64,000 nucleotides of DNA, from assembly GCF_030052815.1 (NCBI RefSeq), contig NC_079509.1, forward strand, positions 40,976,750 through 41,040,749. Direction: 5' to 3'. Position numbers and translations under genes: made by a program. Below the pieces are notes generated by a model that worked only from the letters and a program-made list of their open reading frames with translations, had not been told where the DNA came from and made no database searches. Source of the stretch: Hevea brasiliensis. Its lineage: Eukaryota; Streptophyta; Magnoliopsida; Malpighiales; Euphorbiaceae. Positions 44,686-56,003 of the stretch are shown here, in pieces. The first letter of the stretch is position 1, and every line of letters begins with the position of its first letter.

Positions 44686-45959
44686 AAATTACTACCGTAG
44701 CTTGGCCTAATATAAGAGTAAAGTCAAGATTGAAATTCTGGAATTTATGATGTACTCCTAAAATGACTTGAAATATGATTGGTAATTAATACCAATGACT
44801 CATTGAACATGAATGTGATGTGAATATGTATTTGGAACTTATATTCTCAACATGATTGGAACAAAAATGTTATGAAGCGTAAATACTAATTGCCCATGTA
44901 TGCCTAAGCATGTGTGTATGGGTTGGATAGATTGGCATGCCAAGAGGGTTGTGTTTTGCAGTACTGCTTATGGCTTTGTGCCATTCTGTTGATTATGGCT
45001 TTTGAGCCATTCTGTTGATTATGGATTCTAGCCATTCTGTTGCATTGTGATATACATGGCTTTATGCCCGATTTGCTATTATGGCTTTCTAGCCATTCTG
45101 TTGCATACTTAGTTGACATTATGTGTCCTATGATATGACAGCCTGAGGCACAGATGTGTCCAGTGCTAGTGATACCCACTTATCTAGTCTAGTCAGTCTG
45201 TTATAGGTTACCTGGGCATTGAAATGAGTTAGGAAAACTTGATGATAAACAATTGAACCAATGATTTCTAAAGATCACCAACATAAGCATAACTCAAATA
45301 TTTATCAAAAATGCATAAGTTGTGATCATATAACCTTGAATTAATTATTTTTATTTGTTAGTTTATTTTTGTATTATTATTGCACCACTAAGCTTAGTGC
45401 GTTGGTTTTCCCACACATAGGTACTGGAGACAAAGTTCAGTAGTGGCATTGGACTGAGATTGGAAGTCAAATCTGCATGAATAACGTGTCACCTCACCAT
45501 CACATTTTGGTAGGGCCCACGAGCCATATTAGTGTATTTTTGTACATTGTAATTAAACATTAATTTTGTAATGTAAATTATGAATTTATATAATTAATTT
45601 GTATATGATGTAAATTAATAAGTTTGGCCATTTCATGTATATTATGCTGTTGAAATTTGATACGAGCCAATATAAAGAAATTATTGAGATTGTGATGGGA
45701 ATGCACATGTATGAAATTGAGATCATAATTTGAAATTGCTAAGATTGAGAATGAGATTTTTAAATAGGTGATTATTTAACAGTGCAAATGTTAAGAAAAC
45801 AGGGGAAACTTCGTCAATTTCTCCACTTAAAATATTGTCATTTAAAATTAAATAGAATTGAAATCAATAATGAATAAAATAAAATAAGATAAGGTGCTCT
45901 GACACAGAATGTAGCATTCTTTGCTCGGCTATACTGTAGATCGGGTAAGGGGTGTTACA
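44686..45959 (+). repeat. Solo LTR type B, right part
   Basis: Ends CGGGTAAGGGGTGTTACA at 45959. It includes five ~26-bp repeats (44965-45110) with TATGGCTTTTGAGCCATTCT as core, where ATGGCT and AGCCAT can pair. The next base starts Ogre-2 integrase sequence. No gene. Confidence 0.7.
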
Positions 45960-46712
45960 GCTTCATATGCTCATGTCACTAAGAATGCAGTCATAAAGTT
46001 TCTCAAGAACAACATCATTTGCAGATATGGTCTCCCTGGTGAGATTATCAATGATAATGCTAAGAATTTGAATGGTTCAAATGTCCAGAAGTTGTATGAT
46101 CAGTATAATATCTGTCACCTTAATTCATCACCCTATTGGCCTCAAATGAATGGAGCTATCAAAGCTGCAACTAAGAATCTCAAAAGAATAATCAAGAAGA
46201 TAACCATCACTTACAAAAATTGGCATGACATAATCCCTTTTACCCTTTATGCTTACCGGACTACAATAAAGACATCGGCTGGGGCAACTCCATATTCATT
46301 AGTATACGGCATGGAAGCATTTTTGTCAATTGAGATGGAAATTCCCTCTTTAAGGATCTCGATGGAAGTAGAACTAGATAAAACTGAGTGGGTCAAAATA
46401 AGACGTGACCAACTTAATTTGATTAATGAGAAAAGGCTAACAGCAGTTTGTCACAGGCAAATATACCAAAGTAGAATGGCTAGGGCATTTCATAAGAAAG
46501 TACAAGCTTGAGAATGCCAGCCTGAAGATCTTGTTTTAAAGAAAATATTGTCAAACTAAAGTGATCCTTGAGGTAAATGGTCACCAACTTATGAGGGACC
46601 ATATGTGGTAAAGAAAGCATTTTCTGTTGGTACTTTGATCTTGACTCATGTGGATGGCAAAGAATTGTCAAAGCCAGTAAATGCAGATGCTGTAAAGAGG
46701 TATTATGCCTAA
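45960..46712 (+). pseudogene. pol (IN): Ogre-2 integrase, 3' part
   Basis: Aligned to Ogre-1 integrase from its SYAHITRN segment to the end. It starts at ASYAHVTKN just after the solo LTR. The second catalytic Asp of Ogre-1 is replaced here: the segment reads INDNAKN, with DNA still present one residue on. The catalytic Glu position reads Lys (GAIKAATK). In-frame stops are at 46509 (TGA), 46557 (TAA) and 46569 (TGA), all reachable by C-to-T changes. The end, VKRYYA and TAA at 46710-46712, matches Ogre-1. Everything upstream of this point in Ogre-2 is missing from the window. Confidence 0.85.
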
Positions 46713-47234
46713 AAAAAACATGGAAGTGAAAGCCTGAAAAGGCTCTCCTAGCAAAATAAGGGAAAGAATGTGAAAACTCGTAAAGGTGCCTTCTACAAAA
46801 TGAGAGAATGATGAAAACCTGAAAGGGCATCCTAAAAAAAAGACCTAAAAAAAAAAGAAAAAGAAAAAGGAGGAGGGATGAAAACCCGTAAAGGGCACCT
46901 TTTGAGAACCTACAGGATACAAAATAGAGGGATATGGAGGGTTGAAAAATACGAAGTTGAAGAATGTAATTGATGACCATCGCGTAGGGGTTCTTCTGGT
47001 ATTACTGGTATCCATTGCAACTTGTGGTCTAAAGAGTTACTTAAAAGGAATTCGAGAGATTTTCCTTATCCTTCGTCCAAAAAAATTATAGACCTCTTAT
47101 GTATTTCGATTTCTCATTAACAAAATCATAAGTTCATATAAATTATTTCAATTTTCTTACACCTTATGCATGACTTACCATTTGCCTTTTACTTTGGAAT
47201 ATGCGCTATTAACTTATTAATGTTTTATTATAAA
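46713..47234 (+). repeat. Ogre-2 tail, left part, with micro-repeats
   Basis: Contains degenerate GAAAACCCGAAAGGGC-type repeats (46722-46895) as in Ogre-1, then AT-rich DNA without recognisable features. ATAAA at 47230-47234 is the target duplication of the minus-strand element. Confidence 0.75.
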
Positions 47235-47988
47235 TGTCATGACCCAACCTATGGGCCGGATCGGCACTAGGACCTGGGCCAGTTTAAAGCCTCTAAGGCC
47301 CGTAGTAAGCCTAACCATTCATTAACCCAACTCTAAGGCCCATTTGGGCCCAATTCCAAGAAATCAACCGGACAGAGTCCGGCTATAAAATGGACCTTTC
47401 AACAGAGAGTTTTTGACTCACCCAACCTGTAAACACAATATATAATCATTTGGGGGGCTCAGCTCACCCTCCACATACTCATAACAACATAAAATAAATG
47501 GGAGCTCTGTTCCCTCATCCAGTCCATCAACAGGCATAGAATAATAAGTTTACAGGTCCAAAATAACAATTTATATTACAGACCCAAATCAAATAAATAT
47601 TTCTAACACATGCGAAAATTCTAAGAGTTAATAGGTTTATACAAACATTAATAAACGACCTGCGAGGGAGAAAAGCAGGTTAACCTCAAAAATATCCTCC
47701 TGTGGCCTCGAAAAATATTGAACTGGAGTGAGCGTTCGACTCAGAGAGTAAAATATCAATTTTAACCATAATCTCTATAACTATCTAAAGCTAATGCATC
47801 CTGTAAAGTGAAATGCAACATCAGCAATAAATTCACATCATAACAGCAAAAAGGTAATTTGGAGCACTCACACACCCAGTAATATCAATCATAATATATG
47901 GGAGCTGATCCCCTATACAGCTCTCTTAATCCAACCTGTGCCAGCGAAGAACTTAGCTCGGACTTCCACTTAAATAACCAAATCGGGT
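47235..47988 (-). repeat. 3' LTR remnant of the minus-strand element
   Basis: Nearly identical to 49665-50416. The junction with protease lies at AAATCGGG, a word also present at that point in the complete LTR (50411-50418), so the deletion probably used short homology. Confidence 0.85.
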
Positions 47989-47989
47989 A

Positions 47990-49440
47990 AACACAGGGGA
48001 GACAAATGAGTGCGTAGCACCCGGATCTATTAAAACACAAGCCTCATAGGAACAGACTAGAAGAATACCTGCCACAACTGCAATGGAAGCCTAAGCATCC
48101 TGGTGGGTCAGGGTGAAAACCCGAGCTTGACCCCTACCCTAAGTGGCAGAACCCTGATACTAACTTCTACCTCCTGATCTGCCTCCAAATACACGTCCCC
48201 CTTGTCCTCGGCCCTGTTGGCCACTGAATTGACTGCCTGCCATGCTGCAAGAACCAGGATACAACTGATGAGGAACAATTGCAACAGAACCCTGTGACCC
48301 CATCTGTGGCTCGCTGAACACGGGGCATTCCCTAGCAAAGTGACCTGGTTGGCCACACCTGAAGCATACTCCTGAACTCATCATACAAGGTCCTAAATGT
48401 CCTCTTCCACACTGTACACAAGGTGCCAAGGAGGATCCTGAACCAGACCCAGAACTGCTGTACCCCAAACTGTGACCACAGCTGGATCTGTACCCTGGTA
48501 TGAATCCTCGAGATTTGTGTCTAAAACCACTCCTCTTATTCCTGCTTCTTCCTCTGTAATTAGTTTGGCCACTACTATCCGTAGTACCCATATGGGGAAC
48601 ACCTGAAGAACCCTCTGCTCTATTTTTCTTTGCCCTTTCGTTGTCATCCACAGCATAGCTAATCTCAATCTATCTGGCTCGATCAACTACTACATCAAAA
48701 GATTGATCAGACATCATGGCCAGGTTTGCATACCTCCTGTCAAGCCCCTTTAGGAACCTCTTCACCTTCATAGTTTCTGTAGCTACTACTGTTGGGGCAT
48801 ACCTGCTCAATTCTAGAAATTCAGTAGCATATTCATCTATAGACCTGCCATTCTGTCTTAAGGCCTCAAAGGCCTACTGCTTTTGATCTCTGAAACTTTC
48901 TGGTACAAACCGATTGATGAACAGTTCCACAAACTGAGTCCACGACAAACCCTCCATCCGAGGTAATATGTAGTCATTCATCCATTGTCTAGGCATCGGC
49001 CCCATGACATCCTGCATACACTCTACAAGTCTTCTATCAGTCAACTGCAATTCTGTTCCTGCCTGTCTGCAGGAATCCAAAAATCGATATGCATCGTCTG
49101 ACATATCATAAGTACCAGGCACCAATTTCTTGAAATTGATTATTTGTTTGTAAGGTTCCCCTCTTGGTGCGATGGACTACTGCTGCTGGGGAGGGTGGAC
49201 CATATACTGTGCCATCATATCGATGGTTCTCTGCAACCCAGCTAGAGTAGCTGCCATTGGGTCCATGGGACCCTGTGCCATAAAAGACTGATCCTGAACT
49301 GGTGGCAGCTGCTCTTCTACTTGAGCAGTTCTATGCCTCCTACCTCGCCTCCTCGGGGCAAGCGCCTCATCCTGTGCTGACACCTCGTCAGGCACATCTG
49401 GTTCTGGTGCAGTGGCAGCTCTCCTGCTTCTACGCATTTT
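47990..49440 (-). pseudogene. gag: Tekay-like gag and protease start, six in-frame TAG codons
   Basis: Likely start MRRSRRAATAP near 49437. The frame is continuous on the minus strand but has TAG at 49177, 48874, 48670, 48160, 48139 and 48091 and no TAA or TGA. Capsid segments include MQDVMGPMPRQWMNDYILPR and SWTQFVELFINRFVPESFRD. The Ser/Gly-rich nucleocapsid holds a CCHC knuckle, CFRCGQPGHFAREC (48355-48314). Protease begins ARVFTLTHQDA and reaches the active-site DPGATHSFVS (about 48035-48006), then is cut off by the deletion. Five of the six TAGs fit a Gln or Trp codon by comparison with related Gags. Confidence 0.85.
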
Positions 49441-49648
49441 CTTGAAATTCAGCAGCATTAGCCCACAAAATTCAAAACAGCATGTTACACAACTCTATAG
49501 ACTCATATTTATACATAATTATATGAAGCAGAAACTAGAAGCAAAGATGACAATGCAAGACGAATGTGGACCCTATTTTCCGCATGTGACTCCTAGTAGA
49601 CTCTTCCCAACACTTTAGACAAACATTCCCTAAGAATCTGGAGCCTAA

Positions 49649-49660
49649 GCTCTGATACCA
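49649..49660 (-). promoter_or_regulatory. Primer binding site, minus-strand element
   Basis: GCTCTGATACCA on plus, i.e. TGGTATCAGAGC on minus, 4 bp from the LTR end at 49665. Confidence 0.88.
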
Positions 49661-49664
49661 CATT

Positions 49665-52298
49665 TGTCACAACCCAACCTATGGGTCGGACCGACACTAG
49701 GACCTGGGCCAGCCTAAAGCCTCCGAGGCCCGTAGTAAGCCTAACCATTCATTAACACAACTCTAAGGCCCATTTGGGCCTAATTCCAAGAAATCAATCG
49801 GACAGAGTCCGGCTATAAAATGGACCTTTCAACGAGGAGTTTTTGACTCACCCGACTTGTAAACACAAGATATAATCATTTGGGGAGCTCAACTCACCCT
49901 CCACATACTCATAACAATATAAAGTAAATGGGAGCTCTGCTCCCTTATCCAGTCCATCAACATGCATAGAATAATAAGTTTACAGGTCCAAAATAACAAT
50001 TTATATTACAGACCCAAATCAAATAAATATTTCTAACACATGCGGAAATTCTAAGAGTTAACAGGTTTATACAAACATTAATAAACGACCTGCGAGGGAG
50101 AAAAGCAGGTTAACCTCAAAAATATCCTCCTGTGGCCTCGAAAAATATTGAACTGGAGTGAGCGTTCGACTCGGAGAGTAAAATATCAATTTTAACCATA
50201 ATCTCTATAACTATCTAAAGCTAATGCATCCTGTAAAGTGAAATGCAACATCAGTAATAAATTTACATCATAACAGCAAAAAGGTAATTTGGAGCACTCA
50301 CACACCCAGTAATATCAATCATAATATATGGGAGCTGATCCCCTATACAGCTCTCTTAATCCAACCTGTGCCAGCTAAGAACTCAGCTCGGACTTCCACT
50401 TAAATAACCAAATCGGGGTCCCAGTGAAGAACTCAAGCCGTGTTTACCCAGAAGGACCGGGTCCCAGCGAAGATCTCAAGCCGTGTCTACCCGTCCTATC
50501 CATAGTCCACACCACATCACACGCACGCCAACGCACGCACACTGCTCTAAATTACCACAACAACATCCATGGCACTTTAACAGTTATGAATGCAACATAA
50601 AACGTGCCTAGAGTTTAACTACATAGATACATACATATAAGTGATGCATGGGCATGCTCAAACATATAATAATATCGAAATTACAATTAAAATTAACATT
50701 TTACTCACAGACTTGACAGCGGTCACTGTGGCGGATGGGCGGAGGAAGAAGGCTGTCCCGGCTCACCTGACAATTACATTATAATTATTTAATACAATAG
50801 ACTCAATACAAACCAAGAGAAAGACCAAATACATCCTAAGTCGTGCCGAAAATCCGGCAGAGTCTCCCCTATATCTAGGACCTACCCAACCTGCAAAAGG
50901 GCTCAAAACGCACTTCTATATTCACCAACCATACACCCACAACTCAATCATATCACACAGCCCCTCCTGGGCCCATCCAAACAGTCATAAATCACAATAT
51001 GTAAATTTACAGTTTAGTCCTTATAATTGATCATTTTTGCAAAAACTGCTCAAATAAGCTCTAAAAATTCTAAAACTTTTCCCTGCTGTCCTTAGCAATA
51101 TTATTAGGCTATTGCAGAAAAAATCATAATTTTTTGAGCTACCACGAATATTTTACGGATTTTTAATCCCATTTAAGCACTAGAAAATTATGAAAAAGTA
51201 AAGTTCGGGTTTACCTATGCCAATTTCCACTTCGGGGACGCACTCGGAACATCTGATAATGGTGGGGTATCCAAAACCTCGATCCAATTCGGAGACTTTT
51301 TCGGTAGCCGATCTGTCTGGCCGGAAATTCACAGACCCGGACAACTGTCGAATTTCTGCAAATTGAAGATACCTACACGAAGCCCACAACACGAGGGTTA
51401 GTATAAAATTTTACGAAATTTTCTAAGCTCATTTAATGCTCAGAAAAACATTGCGAAGTTCCTTGGGACCCACCGAAAAACGGTGTCGAAAAAATTTAAA
51501 TTTATATTGCCGCGAAGCTCTCGACGAGTGGATCGCTCTAGTACTCTCGATTTTCTCATGGGGTTCGCGGTTTGCGAGAAATCTAGCCCAAAAATCAAAA
51601 TGAGCTAAACTTTCCCGGACAAAAATTGGACAAACCGCTCGATGGATTTCAGTGTTCTTGGTGTCTATGGAAAGCTCTCGACGAGTAGATGGATTTAGAC
51701 AAAAGACCCGGTCTGATTGGAGGCCGGATCGGTCGAATTTCGACCAGGAAGGCGAAGCGGCATGCTTGTGTGTCGCGTCGCTTCGTGCGACTTTTGCAGG
51801 CATTCCAGGCGATAGCCGGCGAGGGGAGGTTGCTGGGGTGGCGAGGGGAGGTGGCTGGGGTGGCTAGGGAGGCGGAGGCGCGGCAAGGGGAGGAGGGAGG
51901 AGAGAGAAAACGGGAGAGAAATAGAGAGGGGTCGGGACGTGTACGGGGAGGAAGAAAAAGGAAGAAGCTGGTCCGATCCAGTCCGGTTTGATTCGGCCGG
52001 TTCGATTCAGAATACAAAATTTTGAATTTTTACTCTGCCTTGGGGCCGAAAATGAGGTCCAAAAATTTCAAAAAAATTCTAGAAAACTCTGAAAAATTCG
52101 TAGACTCCAAATATATTTTTAGTTTTGCCATGTAGTTTTTAAATTAATTTTCAAAAATCATCAAAGTTTTATATTTTCAGGAAATCAAACCCGATTTCGA
52201 AAATCCAAAAAATTTCAAATAATTTCCTAAAATTTAAATAAAATTAAAACATCAATATTTGCCCAAAAATAATAAATTTAAAAATTAGGGGTGTTACA
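49665..52298 (-). repeat. 5' LTR of the minus-strand element
   Basis: 2634 bp, TG..CA on the minus strand, starting TGTAACACCCC. It contains several overlapping ORFs around 51430-52010 on both strands, but none resembles a protein and they lie in LTR DNA. A GC-rich segment is at 51770-51960. Confidence 0.9.
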
Positions 52299-52303
52299 AT
52301 AAA

Positions 52304-52428
52304 GTAAGAATTCACTCACATAGGTAACTATATATATTACTTTGAGATTGCATGAGATAAGATAACTGACAAGCATCATATTGACATGAGAGATTACCAA
52401 AGGGATTGGGACACAAACTATTATTACT

Positions 52429-52479
<51 letters not shown>

Positions 52480-53559
52480 CTAGGAGTGAAAACTTGAAAA
52501 GGTGCTATTAGCAAAATGAGAAGCTGGAGCGAAAACCTAAAAGGCGCTCCTAGCAAAATAAGAATATAATGCAAAAACTTGACAGCCACCTTCTGTAACA
52601 GGAGGCTCTGAATGGCATCCAGAAAGAAGATTAAAATGGATAAAAGAAAAAGAGGAAGAAATGGAATGGAAAAGGATAAAATACCTTGTCTTTGGAACTG
52701 CTATTGGTCCTCCTATCAACTCCTCATCTTTAAGTTCAGGATTAAGTAAACTCTCGACCGAGCAAAATTCTCCATTAGATTTGCTTTGAAGTCTAAACAT
52801 TAGTGAAGTTTTTCATGATTTCGTCCCTTTTTAGTCCCATCATATTTATGGAAACTTTATTACATTGGTAAGTTGTTAATAATTAAGCACTCATCATATG
52901 CTTGGCTTCATCTTAATAACTAATGCTCTTATAAAGCTCGAAATCAGTATATTCGTTTATTAAGTAGGTCCATGCCTAGTAACAATTATTCACCCTTAAC
53001 ATCCCAAACTCTAGGTCACTTTCTTTCCACATTTCATTTTCCTGTTGTCAACCTCTGGACTCAAGGTCCATATTGATTTTAATTTCAGTATGTAATTTTC
53101 ATGTTATCAACCTCTGGACTCAAGGTCTATGTTAATTTTAATTTCAGTATTTCATTTTCTTGTTGTCAATCTCTGGACTCAAGGTCTATGTTGATTTTAA
53201 TTTTAGTATTTATTTTTCTATTACCAACATCTAGACTCAAGGTTCATATTGATTTTAATCCCAACATTTAGTTTTGGACTTAAGGTCCCTTTAAGCATTT
53301 GTTCTCCATGGTAATCCTAATTTTCCATAATTTTTGGTGTGCCAAGATAATTTGTTTTTCACTAAATTCTCAAATTTATATGGCACATTTTCTTCTCTAA
53401 TTATAACAGGCCAACTCTTCCATTTTAAATACCCTAAGACTGAATTTAGTTTTGTGTCTTACCCGTCCAAAATATGAGTCTATATCTTTACATATTTTCT
53501 ATTAAGGGAAAATGAGAAATTTCATTTTCTCTAATAGAAAACATGTAAAGAGAGGCAGC
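52304..53559 (+). repeat. Ogre-2 tail, right part: (AG)n, micro-repeats, tandem repeats, hairpin, polypurine tract
   Basis: An (AG)n microsatellite at 52431-52477, then GAAAACCTAAAAGGCGC-type micro-repeats (52485-52620). About four ~62-bp repeats (53040-53290) resemble the Ogre-1 array. The hairpin pairs 53485-53504 with 53532-53551 (19 of 20), and AAAGAGAGGCAGC leads into the LTR. Confidence 0.78.
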
Positions 53560-53960
53560 TGTAGACACTATATTTTATCCGGATCAATAAATCTCTAACA
53601 TTATGCTTTATCTCATCCTATATGAAAATACTGATAAATATAAGACATATGTAAATTAATCGGGTTGTTTTTCTTATTTATAATTGAATCTTCATTTTTA
53701 TGCCAATTTAAATTTTAGTTAAATTTCAATTTTATTTTTGGTGATCATTTAAGTTTTAATTAAAATTCAATTTCAATTAAATCTCAATTTCATCTTTATG
53801 CTTGTTTTATTTTTATGGAAATAAAATTTCATTTTATTAACAATCCGATCTCAATAAGGATTTAATTTCATTTTAGAAAAGTGGAAAATTGGAACTGTTA
53901 CTCAACAAAAAGATCAATTTTAAAAGATCATCAACTTTATTATTTTCCCAGTAATTACAA

Positions 53961-55814
53961 CTATTCAGCTGGCGGATCTCCACCAGGCCGAGCATTATTT
54001 ACACTAGCACCCCCCCCCCCCCCCCCCCTCTCCTTGCTTTCACTCTCCACACCAGCACTTGGGGTGAGCTTCTCGAGCCAGAAGAAGTCCTCGTTAGGAT
54101 ATCACTTCAGGAGTTCGGCAAGTAGGTTACTATAGGCTTACACATATGCACCGGCTTCTTTTTTAAATGGCTTTGTCCCCGTTTCCCTTGAGTTTTGAGG
54201 AGAACTTGGCCAAATCAGTAGCCTGGCTCACCTTAACATTCTCTAGCTCCTTTTGAAGCCAAACCATGAGCTCCTCGGAAGATCTCACCTGTTGCTCGAG
54301 CTCCTGCACCTAGGCATTGGCAGCAGTCAGATGGCTCTTACATGGTATGACCTCGTTTACCGCCTTCGACATCTCCCGCCTAAGGAAGTTCACTTTCTCC
54401 TTCACCATGTGTTGGGTGGTAACTACCTCCAAGCTCAAGCTCATAGATTGGTTAAAGAGATCATCAATGCTTTTTAAGCCCATTCGAACTCAGTCCTCAG
54501 GGCAGTAGATGGTCACTGCAGTGACTCTGGCTAGGTCAATATTGCCCTTAGTGGTCCGGTTCCTCTCCAAAGACCTTGCCAGCACTTGAGCACCCTTGGA
54601 TATCAGTTGCCTAGATGAGACTAGTTGCCCAAATGAACCACCCTCTAAAGTAGAGAAGATTAGTGATTGATGCAAAGACTGATCTTGAGGGGGAAACGAT
54701 CTGAAATCAGCCGACTCATTCCATCTCTTCGACCCGAGCTCTCTTTTGGGCTTCTAGTTCTTCAAACCTAGTAGCAGTAGTGGCTTCCTTCTTCTCGAGA
54801 ACTCTCTTAGCAAGCTCTCTTTTTCTCTTCTTGACAACTTTCTCGGCCTCGGTTCCCATCATATCTACACACAAGAGGTAGTTAGTGAGTTCATATTGAT
54901 CGAGAGAGCAAAAAAAAAAGGAATTTACCCTTTCTGGGCTCGAGATCGAAAAGTTGTAATGGAACATTCTCTTGGGTGACCACATATATCAACTACCATT
55001 TTAGCTCGGCCCCGATGACGTTAGTGCACAAATATCGACGAGTGTTGGCTTGGCTCTTTAATTCTGTGATAACCACCTCCTCGTCCCAATTCAAAACAAT
55101 ATCATCCTGGGGCCTTTTAGCTAGGTAGTTCCATCCTCGTAGAAAGCCCTCAAATCCACGGGGATCCCAACTTCATATAATGAAAAATTGATCCTTCGAG
55201 TTCTTCATAGAAGAGGGGAGCTCGACAAAAGCCTACAGTCAGCTTCACTTGGAAAAATCAATAATCATTGTGCTTTCATGTTCTGAAGTGATGTAATTCA
55301 GCAAATACCTTCATTGTAGGCACTAAGCCCTTAGATCGACACAAGCCCTAAAAAGCTACCAAGGTCCGCCAGGAGTTTGGGTGCAATTGAGCATGCAAAC
55401 ACGGTGGTAGTTCAATACATCCTTGTAGAATTACTCAAATGGGAATCATAGCCCTGCCTTCAATTACTCCTCATACACGGCAATCTGATCCCCCTCTTCA
55501 AAACCATGGTCTGCACGGAAATCCCCATGGCATCTAATTAGTTTGTATGCATCTTTTGAGAGGTTGAACTCTTAGTTTATTTGGGTTAGCTTGGAAGTTC
55601 TCAGAACTAACGTCACTTCATCCACTGAGAGAGATTCTTTTTTAGGGTTTGGGGCTTATTCTTTGCTCGAACCTACATACTTGTTTGAGTTCAGTTCTGT
55701 CGGCATCTCAACATTATTTTGGCTACTAGTTCCCGCCTCTTCACCCTCATCAGAAGTCCATGAAATATTAATGGAAGGTGGACTGACCATCCTCTAGCTA
55801 TCACTGTTGCCCAT
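53961..55814 (-). pseudogene. U3 antisense gene in LTR4, older copy
   Basis: Same structure as the gene at 20534-22374. ATG at 55814-55812 (MGNSDS), then SPPSINISWTSDE, YKLIRCHGDFRADHGFEEGD and YHRVC. An intron (54928-54865, GTAAATTCC to TGTGTGTAG) is followed by MMGTEAEKVVKKRKRE, the conserved GAQVLARSLERNRT block (54590-54540), a coiled coil and the end PGGDPPAE with TAG at 53963-53961. Many stops and frame changes show it is long dead. Its value is comparative: it fixes the start, the intron and the C-terminus of the family. Function unknown. Confidence 0.68.
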
Positions 55815-55991
55815 TTCTAATTGATCCAAGAGAGAAAAAAAAAAAAAAAAAGAAAAAATGAAGAGAATTAAGGATAATACTTTTAACTGTGGTGAAATCA
55901 TATCGCCGGAAAGCCTACAAGGGAGAAATGTTCGCCAGAAGGATTTAAGAGAGAGCAAAGAAGATAAAAAGTGTAAAATGACAATCGATCG

Positions 55992-56003
55992 CATATATAT
56001 ATA
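55992..56003 (-). promoter_or_regulatory. TATA box of the LTR4 antisense gene
   Basis: On minus, GGGGCTATATATATATGC, about 180 bp before the ATG, matching the placement of the TATA box in LTR2. Confidence 0.55.

Larger units (their letters stand above)
47235..52298 (-). mobile_element. Minus-strand Tekay-like gypsy element with pol deleted
   Basis: TGTCAT..GGTGTTACA with a perfect 5-bp target duplication ATAAA (47230-47234 and 52299-52303) inside the Ogre-2 tail. On the minus strand: complete 5' LTR (52298-49665), primer site (49660-49649), gag, the protease start, then a direct jump into the 3' LTR at about 47988. RT, RNase H, integrase and the beginning of the 3' LTR are missing. Confidence 0.93.

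Noticed and set aside
44904..45179. Minus-strand ORF rich in His and Asn
   Set aside because: Product of translating the ~26-bp tandem repeats of LTR B.
51429..52017. Overlapping ORFs on both strands around 51.4-52.0 kb
   Set aside because: They lie in the LTR of the minus-strand gypsy element in a GC-rich stretch that has few stops by composition.
52278..52589. Minus-strand ORF with a Ser-Leu repeat
   Set aside because: It is the (AG)n microsatellite read as protein.
54009..54030. Long C run as a biological signal
   Set aside because: Homopolymers of this length are prone to slippage and sequencing error, and it is not shared with the other LTRs.
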